Positions 55,130-62,430 of a stretch of 64,000 nt of DNA are shown here, one piece after another. Within the stretch, counting starts at the first letter, position 1; each line of letters starts with the position of its first letter. The notes beneath the pieces were generated by a model. The model made no database searches, was not told the origin of the DNA, and was given only the letters and a program-made list of their open reading frames with translations. Source of the DNA: Rhizobiaceae bacterium (GTDB lineage: Bacteria > Pseudomonadota > Alphaproteobacteria > Rhizobiales > Rhizobiaceae); assembly GCA_017644005.1 (NCBI GenBank), contig JAEPMJ010000001.1, positions 620,001-684,000 of the forward strand. Reading direction: 5' to 3'. Both the position numbers and the translations under genes were made by a program.

Positions 55130-55160
55130 ATATGGTCCGCCTCAATTTCGAGTTCAAGGG
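55130..55160 (-). promoter_or_regulatory. RpoH-type promoter of hsp20
   Basis: On the minus strand CCCTTGAA (55153-55160) and CCATAT (55130-55135) are spaced by 17 bases. The CCCTTGAA box matches the heat-shock sigma factor consensus. A start near 55122 would give a leader of about 58 nt holding the thermometer. Confidence 0.55.
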
Positions 55161-55178
55161 CAAGGAGTTGGGTAGGGC

Positions 55179-56123
55179 ATGAGTGGCGCGCGCAGGATCA
55201 TCATCGATACGGACCCGGGGCAGGACGATGCGGTGGCGATACTGCTTGCGCTGGCCAGCCCGGAACTCGACGTCGTCGGGATCACGGCGGTCGCAGGCAA
55301 TGTGCCACTTTCGCTTACCGAAAAGAACGCCCGCAGGATCTGCGAACTCGCCGGGCGACCCGAAACGCTTGTTTTCGCCGGCGCCGACCGGCCCCTTGAG
55401 CGGAAGCTGGTCACCGCCGAACATGTGCACGGCAAGACCGGCCTCGACGGACCGGAGCTGCCGGAACCGGCGATGCAGCTGCAGGACAGGCATGCCGTCG
55501 ATTTCATCGTGGAGACGCTGATGGCGGCCGAACCCGGGGAGATCACGCTCTGCCCGCTCGGTCCGCTCACCAATATCGCTCTGGCGCTGCAGAAGGAGCC
55601 GGCCATTGCGCCACGGATCCGCGAAATCGTCCTCATGGGCGGCGGCTTCTTCGAAGGTGGCAACATCACGCCGACGGCAGAGTTCAACATCTATGTCGAT
55701 CCTCTCGCGGCAGACATAGTTTTCCGCTCCGGCGTGCCCATCACCATGATGCCACTCGACGTAACCCACAAGGCGCTCTCAACGGCGGCGCGCGTCGAGG
55801 CCTTCCGCAACATCGGCAACCGTGTGGGGACCGCCGTCAGCGAGATGCTGTCCTTTTCGGAGCGTTTCGACGAGGAAAAATACGGCACCGACGGCGGCCC
55901 GCTTCACGATCCCTGCGTGATCGCCTGGCTGATCAGGCCCGAGCTGTTTTCCGGGCGCGACTGCAATGTCGAAATCGAACTGCAGTCCGAGCTCACGCTT
56001 GGCATGACGGTTGTCGACTGGTGGCGGGTCACCGGCCGACCTAAAAACGCTCATTTCACGAAAGACGTGGATGCCGACGGCTTCTTCGCGCTCATAACCG
56101 AGCGGCTGGCAAAACTGCCCTAG
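55179..56123 (+). CDS. Nucleoside hydrolase (IUNH family)
   Basis: A 314-residue enzyme that splits nucleosides into base and ribose. The calcium-binding DTDPGQDDAVAI motif is at the N-terminus, and VHGKTGLDGPELP and FNIYVDPLAADIVF are family positions. It is divergent from hsp20; their control regions overlap in 115 bp. It converges with rbsK, overlapping by 4 bp. Together they turn nucleosides into ribose 5-phosphate. Confidence 0.92.
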   Translation: MSGARRIIIDTDPGQDDAVAILLALASPELDVVGITAVAGNVPLSLTEKNARRICELAGRPETLVFAGADRPLERKLVTAEHVHGKTGLDGPELPEPAMQLQDRHAVDFIVETLMAAEPGEITLCPLGPLTNIALALQKEPAIAPRIREIVLMGGGFFEGGNITPTAEFNIYVDPLAADIVFRSGVPITMMPLDVTHKALSTAARVEAFRNIGNRVGTAVSEMLSFSERFDEEKYGTDGGPLHDPCVIAWLIRPELFSGRDCNVEIELQSELTLGMTVVDWWRVTGRPKNAHFTKDVDADGFFALITERLAKLP

Positions 56124-57028
56124 GCTGTACCTCTGGCAAGCGCGGCGTCGACCTCTGCAGCGGTCGGAATGGCGGGCTGCGCGCCCGGTTTCAGGCAGGC
56201 GAGCGAACCCGCCGCCGCAGCCCTGCCCAGCGCATCCGGCAGCCCAAGCCCGGCATTCAGCCCGGCTGCCAGATAACCGCAGAAGGTATCGCCCGCGCCG
56301 ACCGTGTCGACGGGCGTGACCGGCAGCGCGGGCACGCTGAACTCCTCGTCCGGCGTCACCGCCAGCACGCCATCACCGCCCAGCGTGACGATCAGCACAC
56401 CGCCGGTCCTGGCCACGAACGCACGCATGCGCTGTTTGCGCTCGCCAGCTTTCAGACCCAGCGCATCGGCATAGAGGTCGAACTCGGTTTCGTTGGCGAC
56501 GACATAGTCGGCGCGGGGCAGGAGCGGTGCCGCCGAAGCCACAAACGGCGCGGTGTTGAGGATCGACACCGCGCCCGCCTGGCGCGCGGCGCCAAGGGCG
56601 GCAGCTACGGTCTCGACCGGGATTTCGTGCTGAAGAAGCAGATGATCGCCGCGTGCAATCAGGCTGCCGGCCAGATCGCCTTCGGCAACCAGTCCGTTTG
56701 CACCGGGCACCACGGCAATCATGTTCTCGCCGTCGCTTCCGACAAGAATGAGCGCCGTGCCGGTCGCAGTATCGGCTTTTTTCACGGTGGAAAGGTCAAC
56801 GCCGGCCTGATCCAGCAGCGCCAGCGCTTCCCCGGCGAATGAGTCCTTTCCGACTGAACCGACCATTCGCACCCCGGCGCCCGCGCGCCGCGCGGCGAGT
56901 GCCTGGTTCGCGCCCTTGCCGCCGGGAGCGGTGGCGAAATCCGAGCCGGGTACCGTTTCACCCGGCCCGGGCAGCCGCCCGACATTGGCAATGAGGTCGA
57001 GATTTATTGAACCGACGACGATGATCAT
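56120..57028 (-). CDS. rbsK: Ribokinase
   Basis: A 302-residue PfkB-family kinase that phosphorylates ribose. The start GSINLDLIANVGRLPGPGETVPGSDFATAPGGKGANQALAA is typical of RbsK, and the catalytic DTVGAGDTFCGYLAAGL is near residue 245. ATG 57028 (MIIVVGSINLD) is preferred over 57037. It probably works with the convergent nucleoside hydrolase. Confidence 0.88.
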   Translation of the reverse strand: MIIVVGSINLDLIANVGRLPGPGETVPGSDFATAPGGKGANQALAARRAGAGVRMVGSVGKDSFAGEALALLDQAGVDLSTVKKADTATGTALILVGSDGENMIAVVPGANGLVAEGDLAGSLIARGDHLLLQHEIPVETVAAALGAARQAGAVSILNTAPFVASAAPLLPRADYVVANETEFDLYADALGLKAGERKQRMRAFVARTGGVLIVTLGGDGVLAVTPDEEFSVPALPVTPVDTVGAGDTFCGYLAAGLNAGLGLPDALGRAAAAGSLACLKPGAQPAIPTAAEVDAALARGTA

Positions 57029-57092
57029 TGGCCGCACCTGTTAGATTCGCGCCGCCGAAAAGAGCAGCTGCGCGCCGCTTTGACCAGTGCCG

Positions 57093-57560
57093 CTATTCAC
57101 ATCTCACGGTAACCTGCGCCTGATAATTGCCGGCCGGAAAGATACCGGAAGCGCGGTTTGCTGTGAGATCGACCGCCACTGTATATGAGCCGTTGGCCAG
57201 CAGCGTCACGACGGAGCCGCTAACCGGCGCTCCGCCGTCCACCGTATAGGTGGAGGCATAGGTTACGTTGTCACCTCCACCGGCGGGCGCCGACAGAAAC
57301 GCTACCGGAGGCGGAGCCGACAGTCCGTAGCAGTCATATATTTGGAGAATCGTGCATATCAGCGAATCCGGCTGTACGGTGACGACGGCGGCACTTCCCC
57401 CGGGCTGGTTCGAGCTCAGAACGTTGATTGCGCTGTTTGTGGTCATTGTCCCGGAATTGACGACCGTGATCGTACATGTGCCGACGATCTGCGCCTGCAG
57501 GCTGGACGTCGGGAGCAGCACCAGACAGCTCGCCAAACCGGCCAGCGCACGCCACCTCAT
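57093..57560 (-). CDS. Secreted SCPU/Csu-like protein B
   Basis: A 155-residue secreted protein. A signal peptide (LAGLASCLVLLPTSSLQAQ) is followed by a beta-rich Thr/Ser/Val-rich domain with Cys in GTCTITVVN and LICTILQIYDCYG, ending NYQAQVTVRCE. The tail NYQAxVTVRCE is shared with the first gene of the cassette, and both resemble spore-coat-U/Csu-type surface proteins. The start overlaps the upstream gene by an ATGA. Assembly into a surface structure is inference. Confidence 0.65.
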   Translation of the reverse strand: MRWRALAGLASCLVLLPTSSLQAQIVGTCTITVVNSGTMTTNSAINVLSSNQPGGSAAVVTVQPDSLICTILQIYDCYGLSAPPPVAFLSAPAGGGDNVTYASTYTVDGGAPVSGSVVTLLANGSYTVAVDLTANRASGIFPAGNYQAQVTVRCE

Positions 57561-58003
57561 TTGTCGCGGCCGCTGGACCAGCCTTCATTCGCCCAATCGG
57601 ACTGCACCTGCTGCGTGCTTCCCTCGGCGATGCCCATTTTCAGCATGCGGATTTCCATCTCCAGCCGTTGTATCTCCAGGGCATAGAGCCTCGCGCAGTT
57701 GATTCTGGTCTGCCGACGGCCGAGCGGCACCACGACACGGCCATAGGTCGCCATCCCTTCCGTTGCGGATCGACCGCCAACCACACCGAGGTCGAGATAT
57801 GCGCCGCTGCCGGAAATGGAAGACCGGCAGGTCGTGCCGTCGGCGGCACGCACTTCGTCCTGCCCCTGGGGCAACGAAACGCCCGGCAAAGTGAAACCTG
57901 TCTGGTTGAGGTTGTAGACGTCATTGGCCGTCGCGGGAGCCGAAACCACGGCTCCAAGCATCGCCAGCGACGCTATCTGCGCCGCGCGAGGAACTTTCCA
58001 CAT
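57557..58003 (-). CDS. Secreted protein with coiled C-terminus (cassette gene 3)
   Basis: A 148-residue secreted protein of unknown function. The signal peptide ends near SAPATA. The centre DEVRAADGTTCRSSISGSGAYLDLGVVGG and the GRVVVPLGRRQTRINCARLYALEI stretch recall a conserved proteobacterial family; a heptad-like helix (LYALEIQRLEMEIRMLKMGI) follows. Two Cys are likely paired. It overlaps the preceding gene by 31 bp and the next by 4 bp. Confidence 0.62.
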   Translation of the reverse strand: MWKVPRAAQIASLAMLGAVVSAPATANDVYNLNQTGFTLPGVSLPQGQDEVRAADGTTCRSSISGSGAYLDLGVVGGRSATEGMATYGRVVVPLGRRQTRINCARLYALEIQRLEMEIRMLKMGIAEGSTQQVQSDWANEGWSSGRDK

Positions 58004-58350
58004 ATCTGCGCCTTTATCTGAGTTTGCTGGCCTGGGAAGGGAACGCTTTCTGTACAGATACGTACTTTCCTGGACACGGCGCCCTCAAAGGGCACGACGA
58101 CGAGAACGGGACGCGACGCCTGCCCGCCGAGCAGGAAACTCGACGGCGTGATTTTCGCGGCAACTGGCGCGAAATCCTGATCGTAAACCCGCACCAAGAC
58201 ATGAATGCTATGCTCATACGGATTTGCTGGGTGAACGCGTACGGCGAAATGCTCCGCGAAGCTGGTGACAACGCCGCGCATGGGGCTCATCGACTGGCTA
58301 AGTGCCGGCATCGAGGTCAACAGGAAGCCAACGGCCAGGATCATTCGCAT
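57973..58350 (-). CDS. Small secreted chaperone-like protein (cassette gene 2)
   Basis: A 125-residue secreted protein. After the signal peptide (LAVGFLLTSMPALSQ) comes a single Ig-like domain: HSIHVLVRVYDQDFAPVAAKITPSSFLLGGQASRPVLVVVP and SRKVRICTES. This order of strands recalls the N-terminal half of PapD-type fimbrial chaperones, but the second domain is missing. No usher gene is present. It overlaps gene 1 by 10 bp (or by ATGA from the second Met) and gene 3 by 31 bp. Confidence 0.6.
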   Translation of the reverse strand: MRMILAVGFLLTSMPALSQSMSPMRGVVTSFAEHFAVRVHPANPYEHSIHVLVRVYDQDFAPVAAKITPSSFLLGGQASRPVLVVVPFEGAVSRKVRICTESVPFPGQQTQIKAQICGKFLARRR

Positions 58351-58808
58351 CGTACCGTCACCGTTGCCTGATAGTTGCCTGACGTGAAGCGGTCGCTGCC
58401 ACCCTTGGTGCCGACGAGATGAACGGTCACCGTCGAAACGCCCGGATCGTTGAGCGTGGTGGAACCGCCGGTCTCGGCAACCGTATGCGATCCAGCCGCG
58501 GAATAGGTGGGCGTCCAGCTGGTTGCCGAAACGTCTGCCGGCGGCGCGGTTACCACTGTCACCGGGTCAACGCTCAGGTCGACGCCACCGGTGGTTGTCA
58601 GAGAGACACTGCCGGATGCGCCGCCGCTAAGCTTCGAACTCAGGGTCTGCAGATCGGGGCTTGCCGCAAGCAGCCCGTTGGAGACGATGGTCAGAGTGCA
58701 GGTCGGCGCGATGGTGGCGTTGAAGAGCACGTTCTGCGTAGCCGCGTTCGCACCAACATCCGCCAGCACGATCAAAACACTTGTTGCCAGTAACAGGCCG
58801 GCGCGCAT
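58341..58808 (-). CDS. Secreted SCPU/Csu-like protein A (cassette gene 1)
   Basis: A 155-residue secreted protein. Signal peptide LLLATSVLIVLADVGANA, then QNVLFNATIAPTCTLTIVSNGLLAASPD, a spore-coat-U/Csu-like N-terminus, and a Thr/Ser/Gly-rich beta domain ending GNYQATVTVRCE, the tail shared with gene 4. Two Cys near the ends may close the barrel. A hairpin covering the ribosome-site region and a CtrA-type box lie just upstream. Confidence 0.65.
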   Translation of the reverse strand: MRAGLLLATSVLIVLADVGANAATQNVLFNATIAPTCTLTIVSNGLLAASPDLQTLSSKLSGGASGSVSLTTTGGVDLSVDPVTVVTAPPADVSATSWTPTYSAAGSHTVAETGGSTTLNDPGVSTVTVHLVGTKGGSDRFTSGNYQATVTVRCE

Positions 58809-58818
58809 AGAACTGCAT

Positions 58819-58854
58819 CCAAAAGTTGCTTTTCAATCAGCGCACAACTTTTGG
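58819..58854 (-). promoter_or_regulatory. Hairpin in leader of secreted-protein cassette
   Basis: CCAAAAGTTG and CAACTTTTGG form a perfect 10-bp stem around a 16-base loop, 11 bases before the ATG of cassette gene 1. The only weak ribosome-like bases (TTTTGGA) lie in the 3' arm, so the stem could block translation. Confidence 0.6.
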
Positions 58855-58863
58855 CAATTTATA

Positions 58864-58879
58864 GTTAATCTACAGTTAA
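58864..58879 (-). promoter_or_regulatory. CtrA-type box
   Basis: On the minus strand TTAACTGTAGATTAAC contains TTAA-N7-TTAAC, the full consensus site of the cell-cycle regulator CtrA. It lies about 56 bp upstream of the cassette's first start codon, in the right place to overlap or sit next to the promoter. Confidence 0.6.
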
Positions 58880-58892
58880 AGTAGTTTGACGC

Positions 58893-59774
58893 CTAGCCCG
58901 AGGCAAGTTGACCTGCCTCCCAGCCAAGAATTGCGCGCTTACGCGTCAACCCCCAATGATAACCGGTCAAAGCGCCGGATTTGCCGAGCGCGCGGTGGCA
59001 CGGCACAACGAAGGAGATAGGATTTGCGCCGACGGCGGCACCGACGGCCCGGCTGGCGCTGGGCGAGCCAATGCTCTGGGCGATATCGGAATAGGCACAG
59101 GCCTTACCCATCGGAATGCGCAGCAGCGCCTCCCAAACGCGAACCTGAAAGTCGGTACCGATGAGCACGACGCGCAGCGGCTCCTCCGATCGCCAGCGGC
59201 CGGGTTCGAAGATGCGCGCTGCATAAGGCTGGGTTGCCGAGAGATCCTCGACATAGCCGGCGTTCGGCCAGCGGCCGCGCATGTCATCCAGCGCGGCGCT
59301 CTCTTCACCCGGATCGCAGAAAGCGAGACCGGCAAGGCCGCGGTCGGTGACCATCACCAGCGCAATACCGAAAGGCGAGACATGCCAGCCGTAGCGGATC
59401 ACCAGACCTTCGCCGCGCAGCTTGTAGTCGCCAGGCGACATCGCCTCGTGGGTGACAAATAGGTCGTGCAGCCGACCGGGCCCCGACATGCCGAGTTCGT
59501 AGGACGCGTCAAGCAGCGGCATGCCGTCGTCGAGAAGCCGCCTTGCATGATCCAGCGTAACCGCCTGCAGGAAACTCTTGGGCGACAGGCCGGCCCAGCG
59601 GGTGAACAGCTTCTGCAACCCGGTCGGGGTTTCACCAACCTCGGCGGCAAGGTCGTCCAGCGAAGGCTGGTCGCGGTAATCGAGGCTGATCTTCTCGATC
59701 ACACGCCGCACAATCTCGTAATCGATGCCGTCCGGCGTGATATCGTTCTGGAGGATTGCTGTCATTGCGTTCAT
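58893..59774 (-). CDS. Ada-like AraC / methylated-DNA cysteine methyltransferase fusion
   Basis: A 293-residue protein with an AraC-type DNA-binding domain (about residues 20-120) and an O6-alkylguanine transferase domain (about 130-290). The acceptor Cys259 is in VVPCHRALGKSG. The N-terminal zinc-binding methyl-phosphotriester domain of classic Ada is absent, so it can only respond through Cys259 or another way. ATG 59774 after AAGGAG is chosen; the frame extends to 60044 with non-coding-like sequence. Confidence 0.88.
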   Translation of the reverse strand: MNAMTAILQNDITPDGIDYEIVRRVIEKISLDYRDQPSLDDLAAEVGETPTGLQKLFTRWAGLSPKSFLQAVTLDHARRLLDDGMPLLDASYELGMSGPGRLHDLFVTHEAMSPGDYKLRGEGLVIRYGWHVSPFGIALVMVTDRGLAGLAFCDPGEESAALDDMRGRWPNAGYVEDLSATQPYAARIFEPGRWRSEEPLRVVLIGTDFQVRVWEALLRIPMGKACAYSDIAQSIGSPSASRAVGAAVGANPISFVVPCHRALGKSGALTGYHWGLTRKRAILGWEAGQLASG

Positions 59775-59835
59775 GGTCGTTCTCCTTGCCCGCGAATATC
59801 GCGCGCAGAGGCGCCCGCCGCCACCCGATTCCTGC

Positions 59836-60321
59836 CTACCTGCCCTTGGCCGCGGCCAGCGCCCGGCCGAAGGCAGCGGCAAAGCTCTCCCGGTCATCCG
59901 GATTGAGAAAGCCACCGATCGTAACCTGCCGCCCATCGCCTTCCACAGCCATGCGCGTGATGCCGATCTCGTCGTGACGGTGAACGGAAAAACGCGTCCA
60001 GAACGGGTTGAAACTGTGTGCTTCAGCGCGGCCGGACGGCGCAACCTTGCGGATATCGAGGCAGGTACGCGACATCGTCACCTCCTCGCGCGCCCTTGCA
60101 GCCCGGTAGTTCCAGCGGAAGGCAAAATAAATCGCCAGCACGTCCAGCCCGAAAAAACCGAACACCGGCCAGGCGCCGAGCCGCAGAAAAGCCATGCCGA
60201 TGCCGATCCAGAGCGCAATCAGCACGCCCATCAGCACAGCAAAGCCGCGTTTGCCCAGCGAGCGGTGCGGTTTCAGCAGCGCGCTGAAAAGCGTTTCGTC
60301 GGCGGCATGACTTGAGACCAT
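59836..60321 (-). CDS. DUF2244 membrane protein
   Basis: A 161-residue protein of the DUF2244 family, with two central helices (GFAVLMGVLIALWIGIGMAF and WPVFGFFGLDVLAIYFAF) and a C-terminal cytoplasmic part ending VEGDGRQVTIGGFLNPDDRESFAAAFGRAL. ATG 60321 is used because the conserved region begins soon after. It is divergent from nth. The function is unknown. Confidence 0.83.
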   Translation of the reverse strand: MVSSHAADETLFSALLKPHRSLGKRGFAVLMGVLIALWIGIGMAFLRLGAWPVFGFFGLDVLAIYFAFRWNYRAARAREEVTMSRTCLDIRKVAPSGRAEAHSFNPFWTRFSVHRHDEIGITRMAVEGDGRQVTIGGFLNPDDRESFAAAFGRALAAAKGR

Positions 60322-60342
60322 GTCCCGGATTATAGAGTGCGC

Positions 60343-61119
60343 ATGACAAAGCCCAAGACCAAAAAAAGACCTGCGGCAAAATCCGCTGCAGAGCGCAGCG
60401 GTGCCGGTGCGAAGCCGCGACCGCGCCGGACGCGTAGACCAGCCACGCTCTACAGCCCGGCGGAGATCGAAGAAATCTTCCGCCGCTTTTCGGTTCAGCG
60501 ACCCGAACCGAAAGGCGAGTTGGAACACGTCAACGCATTTACACTGCTGGTAGCGGTCGTACTTTCGGCGCAAGCGACAGATGTCGGCGTCAACCGCGCG
60601 ACACGGACACTCTTCCAGGTGGCCGACACACCGCGGAAGATTGTGGCGCTCGGTGAAGCCAAGGTCGGCGAGTACATCCGGACCATCGGACTTTGGCGCA
60701 ACAAGGCGAAGAACGTCATCGCGCTGTCACAGGCTCTGATCGCCGAGCATAACAGCGAGGTGCCGGCCGAGCGCGATGCGCTGGTCAAACTGCCGGGCGT
60801 TGGGCGCAAAACCGCGAATGTCGTGCTCAACATAGCCTTCGGCCAGCCGACCATGGCCGTCGACACGCATATCCTGCGCATCGGCAATCGGCTTGGCCTG
60901 GCACCCGGCAAGACGCCGGAACAGGTGGAGGCAACGCTGGTGCGGGTGATCCCCGATCACTATCTGCGCCACGCGCATCACTGGCTCATTCTTCACGGGC
61001 GATACGTCTGCAAGGCGCGCAAGCCGGACTGCGAGAGCTGCGTCATCGCCGACCTGTGCAAATGGCCTGAAAAAAGCTGCAGCAGCCCCGCGCCGCTGGT
61101 GGAGCTTCAAGCCCCGTAG
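60343..61119 (+). CDS. nth: Endonuclease III
   Basis: A 258-residue base-excision glycosylase/AP lyase for oxidised pyrimidines. The helix-hairpin-helix LPGVGRKTANVVLNIAF carries the catalytic Lys, and the Asp is in TMAVDTHILR. The [4Fe-4S] Cys set C-x6-C-x2-C-x5-C is seen in CKARKPDCESCVIADLC. A basic, Pro-rich 40-residue leader precedes the core. An in-frame GTG two codons upstream (60337) is an alternative start. Confidence 0.95.
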   Translation: MTKPKTKKRPAAKSAAERSGAGAKPRPRRTRRPATLYSPAEIEEIFRRFSVQRPEPKGELEHVNAFTLLVAVVLSAQATDVGVNRATRTLFQVADTPRKIVALGEAKVGEYIRTIGLWRNKAKNVIALSQALIAEHNSEVPAERDALVKLPGVGRKTANVVLNIAFGQPTMAVDTHILRIGNRLGLAPGKTPEQVEATLVRVIPDHYLRHAHHWLILHGRYVCKARKPDCESCVIADLCKWPEKSCSSPAPLVELQAP

Positions 61120-61556
61120 CCGCGCGCCAGCATTGCCGCGAAAACCAGCACCAGCCCAAGCACCAGCGATTCCAGCCACAGATACCGGCGGATGGCGGCG
61201 ATTTCTGCGTCTGGCACGGCATAGTCAGGCTCGGCAGTAGCGCGGTTCCAGCGAATGATACGCAAGGTAGGCGGAACGGAGAGCAGCCCGACAATCAGGA
61301 AAGCGCCCATCTTGGCCCAGAAGACGTGATTGTAGACGTAATATTCCCAGCCCTTCAGCCCGAAATAGACACGCGCAGCGCCAACAACGATGATCGCGCC
61401 GGCCAGCGCGCCGTAATACCGGTCGATGCCGCCAAGCAGTTTCAGTTCCCGCCGGCCGATTCCCGGGCGCAGCAGCGCAATTTCGGCCACCAGAAGTGCG
61501 GCGATCACAAACACCAGCCAATGATGCAGGACTGCAAGTAACAGGTCCGTCGTCAT
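61107..61556 (-). CDS. DUF2214 membrane protein
   Basis: A 149-residue inner-membrane protein of the DUF2214 family with four predicted helices (LAVLHHWLVFVIAALLVAEIALL, YGALAGAIIVVGAARVYF, GAFLIVGLLSVPPTLRII, SLVLGLVLVFAAML). His residues in the first helix may bind a metal. ATG 61556 follows GGGGAGGGGG. It overlaps nth by 13 bp at the 3' end (convergent). The function is unknown. Confidence 0.83.
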   Translation of the reverse strand: MTTDLLLAVLHHWLVFVIAALLVAEIALLRPGIGRRELKLLGGIDRYYGALAGAIIVVGAARVYFGLKGWEYYVYNHVFWAKMGAFLIVGLLSVPPTLRIIRWNRATAEPDYAVPDAEIAAIRRYLWLESLVLGLVLVFAAMLARGYGA

Positions 61557-61587
61557 TTCCCCCTCCCCCAACCCGTGGGCCAAAAGC

Positions 61588-62301
61588 CTAGGCCTGCGCC
61601 GAACGCTCCGCAGCCGACACCATCTTGTGCAGATGAACCATCATCGCCGCCGCAAAGAGCGGCGTCAGCAGATTGACCAGCGGTATGGCCATGAAGGCCG
61701 CGATCACGATGCCGGCCAGAAACACCGTGCCGCCGTTGCGCCTGCGCATCGCCTTGGCGTCGGGTTCGGAACGGAACCGCATCGCCGCGAATTCGAAGAA
61801 TTCACGCCCCAGCAGATAACCGTTGACGAGAAAAAAGGCGGCAATGTTGACGCCGGGCACCAGAAGCAGAAGCAAGGCGCCGAGATTGGCGAGAAGCACG
61901 ACGCCCAGAAATTTTGCCGAAAGCACGATGCCGCGCAGAAGCGGCACGGCCTTGCCTGGCGGGTCCTGCGGATAGTCCTGGGCTTCCACCACCTCGGCAA
62001 CATCGTCGATAAAGAGGCCGGCAATCGCCGCCGTTACGGGTGCGATCAGAAATGCAAGCCCGACGGCAATACCCAACGATGTAGCGACGCCTGCCAACAC
62101 ACCAAACCAGCTCGTCCAGTCAGGCATGCTCGGCAAGAAGGCGTCGATCCAAGGGAAAACGAAACCCGTAAGCACCCCGCGCAGCGCCAGCCAGCCCAGC
62201 ACCAGCAAAAGCAGGGTGAGCCCGAGCGATTTGAAGAACACGCCGCGGAATTCCGGCGTGAGCAGGCGCGAAACGGCAGCGCGCGCGGCATCGAGGATCA
62301 T
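61588..62301 (-). CDS. CysZ/EI24-type membrane protein
   Basis: A 237-residue inner-membrane protein of the EI24/CysZ family with about six helices, including FFKSLGLTLLLLVLGWLALRG and LSAKFLGVVLLANLGALLLLLVPGVN, and a conserved FFLVNGYLLGREFFEFAAMR-type region. CysZ in E. coli aids sulphate uptake; the role of distant members is unproven. ATG 62301 is used. The frame extends to 62973 but overlaps adenosine kinase antisense and is not coding. Confidence 0.8.
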   Translation of the reverse strand: MILDAARAAVSRLLTPEFRGVFFKSLGLTLLLLVLGWLALRGVLTGFVFPWIDAFLPSMPDWTSWFGVLAGVATSLGIAVGLAFLIAPVTAAIAGLFIDDVAEVVEAQDYPQDPPGKAVPLLRGIVLSAKFLGVVLLANLGALLLLLVPGVNIAAFFLVNGYLLGREFFEFAAMRFRSEPDAKAMRRRNGGTVFLAGIVIAAFMAIPLVNLLTPLFAAAMMVHLHKMVSAAERSAQA

Positions 62302-62430
62302 CAACAGGTTCCTTTTTCGCTTTTGCACATAGGTGCGCCAACGGGCCGCTGCAACGCGCGGGTTTGCAAATGCGGGCCCAGCGGCTAAACCCGCGCGGGG
62401 ATTTTTCACTGCCACCGCCCGGAGAACTTT

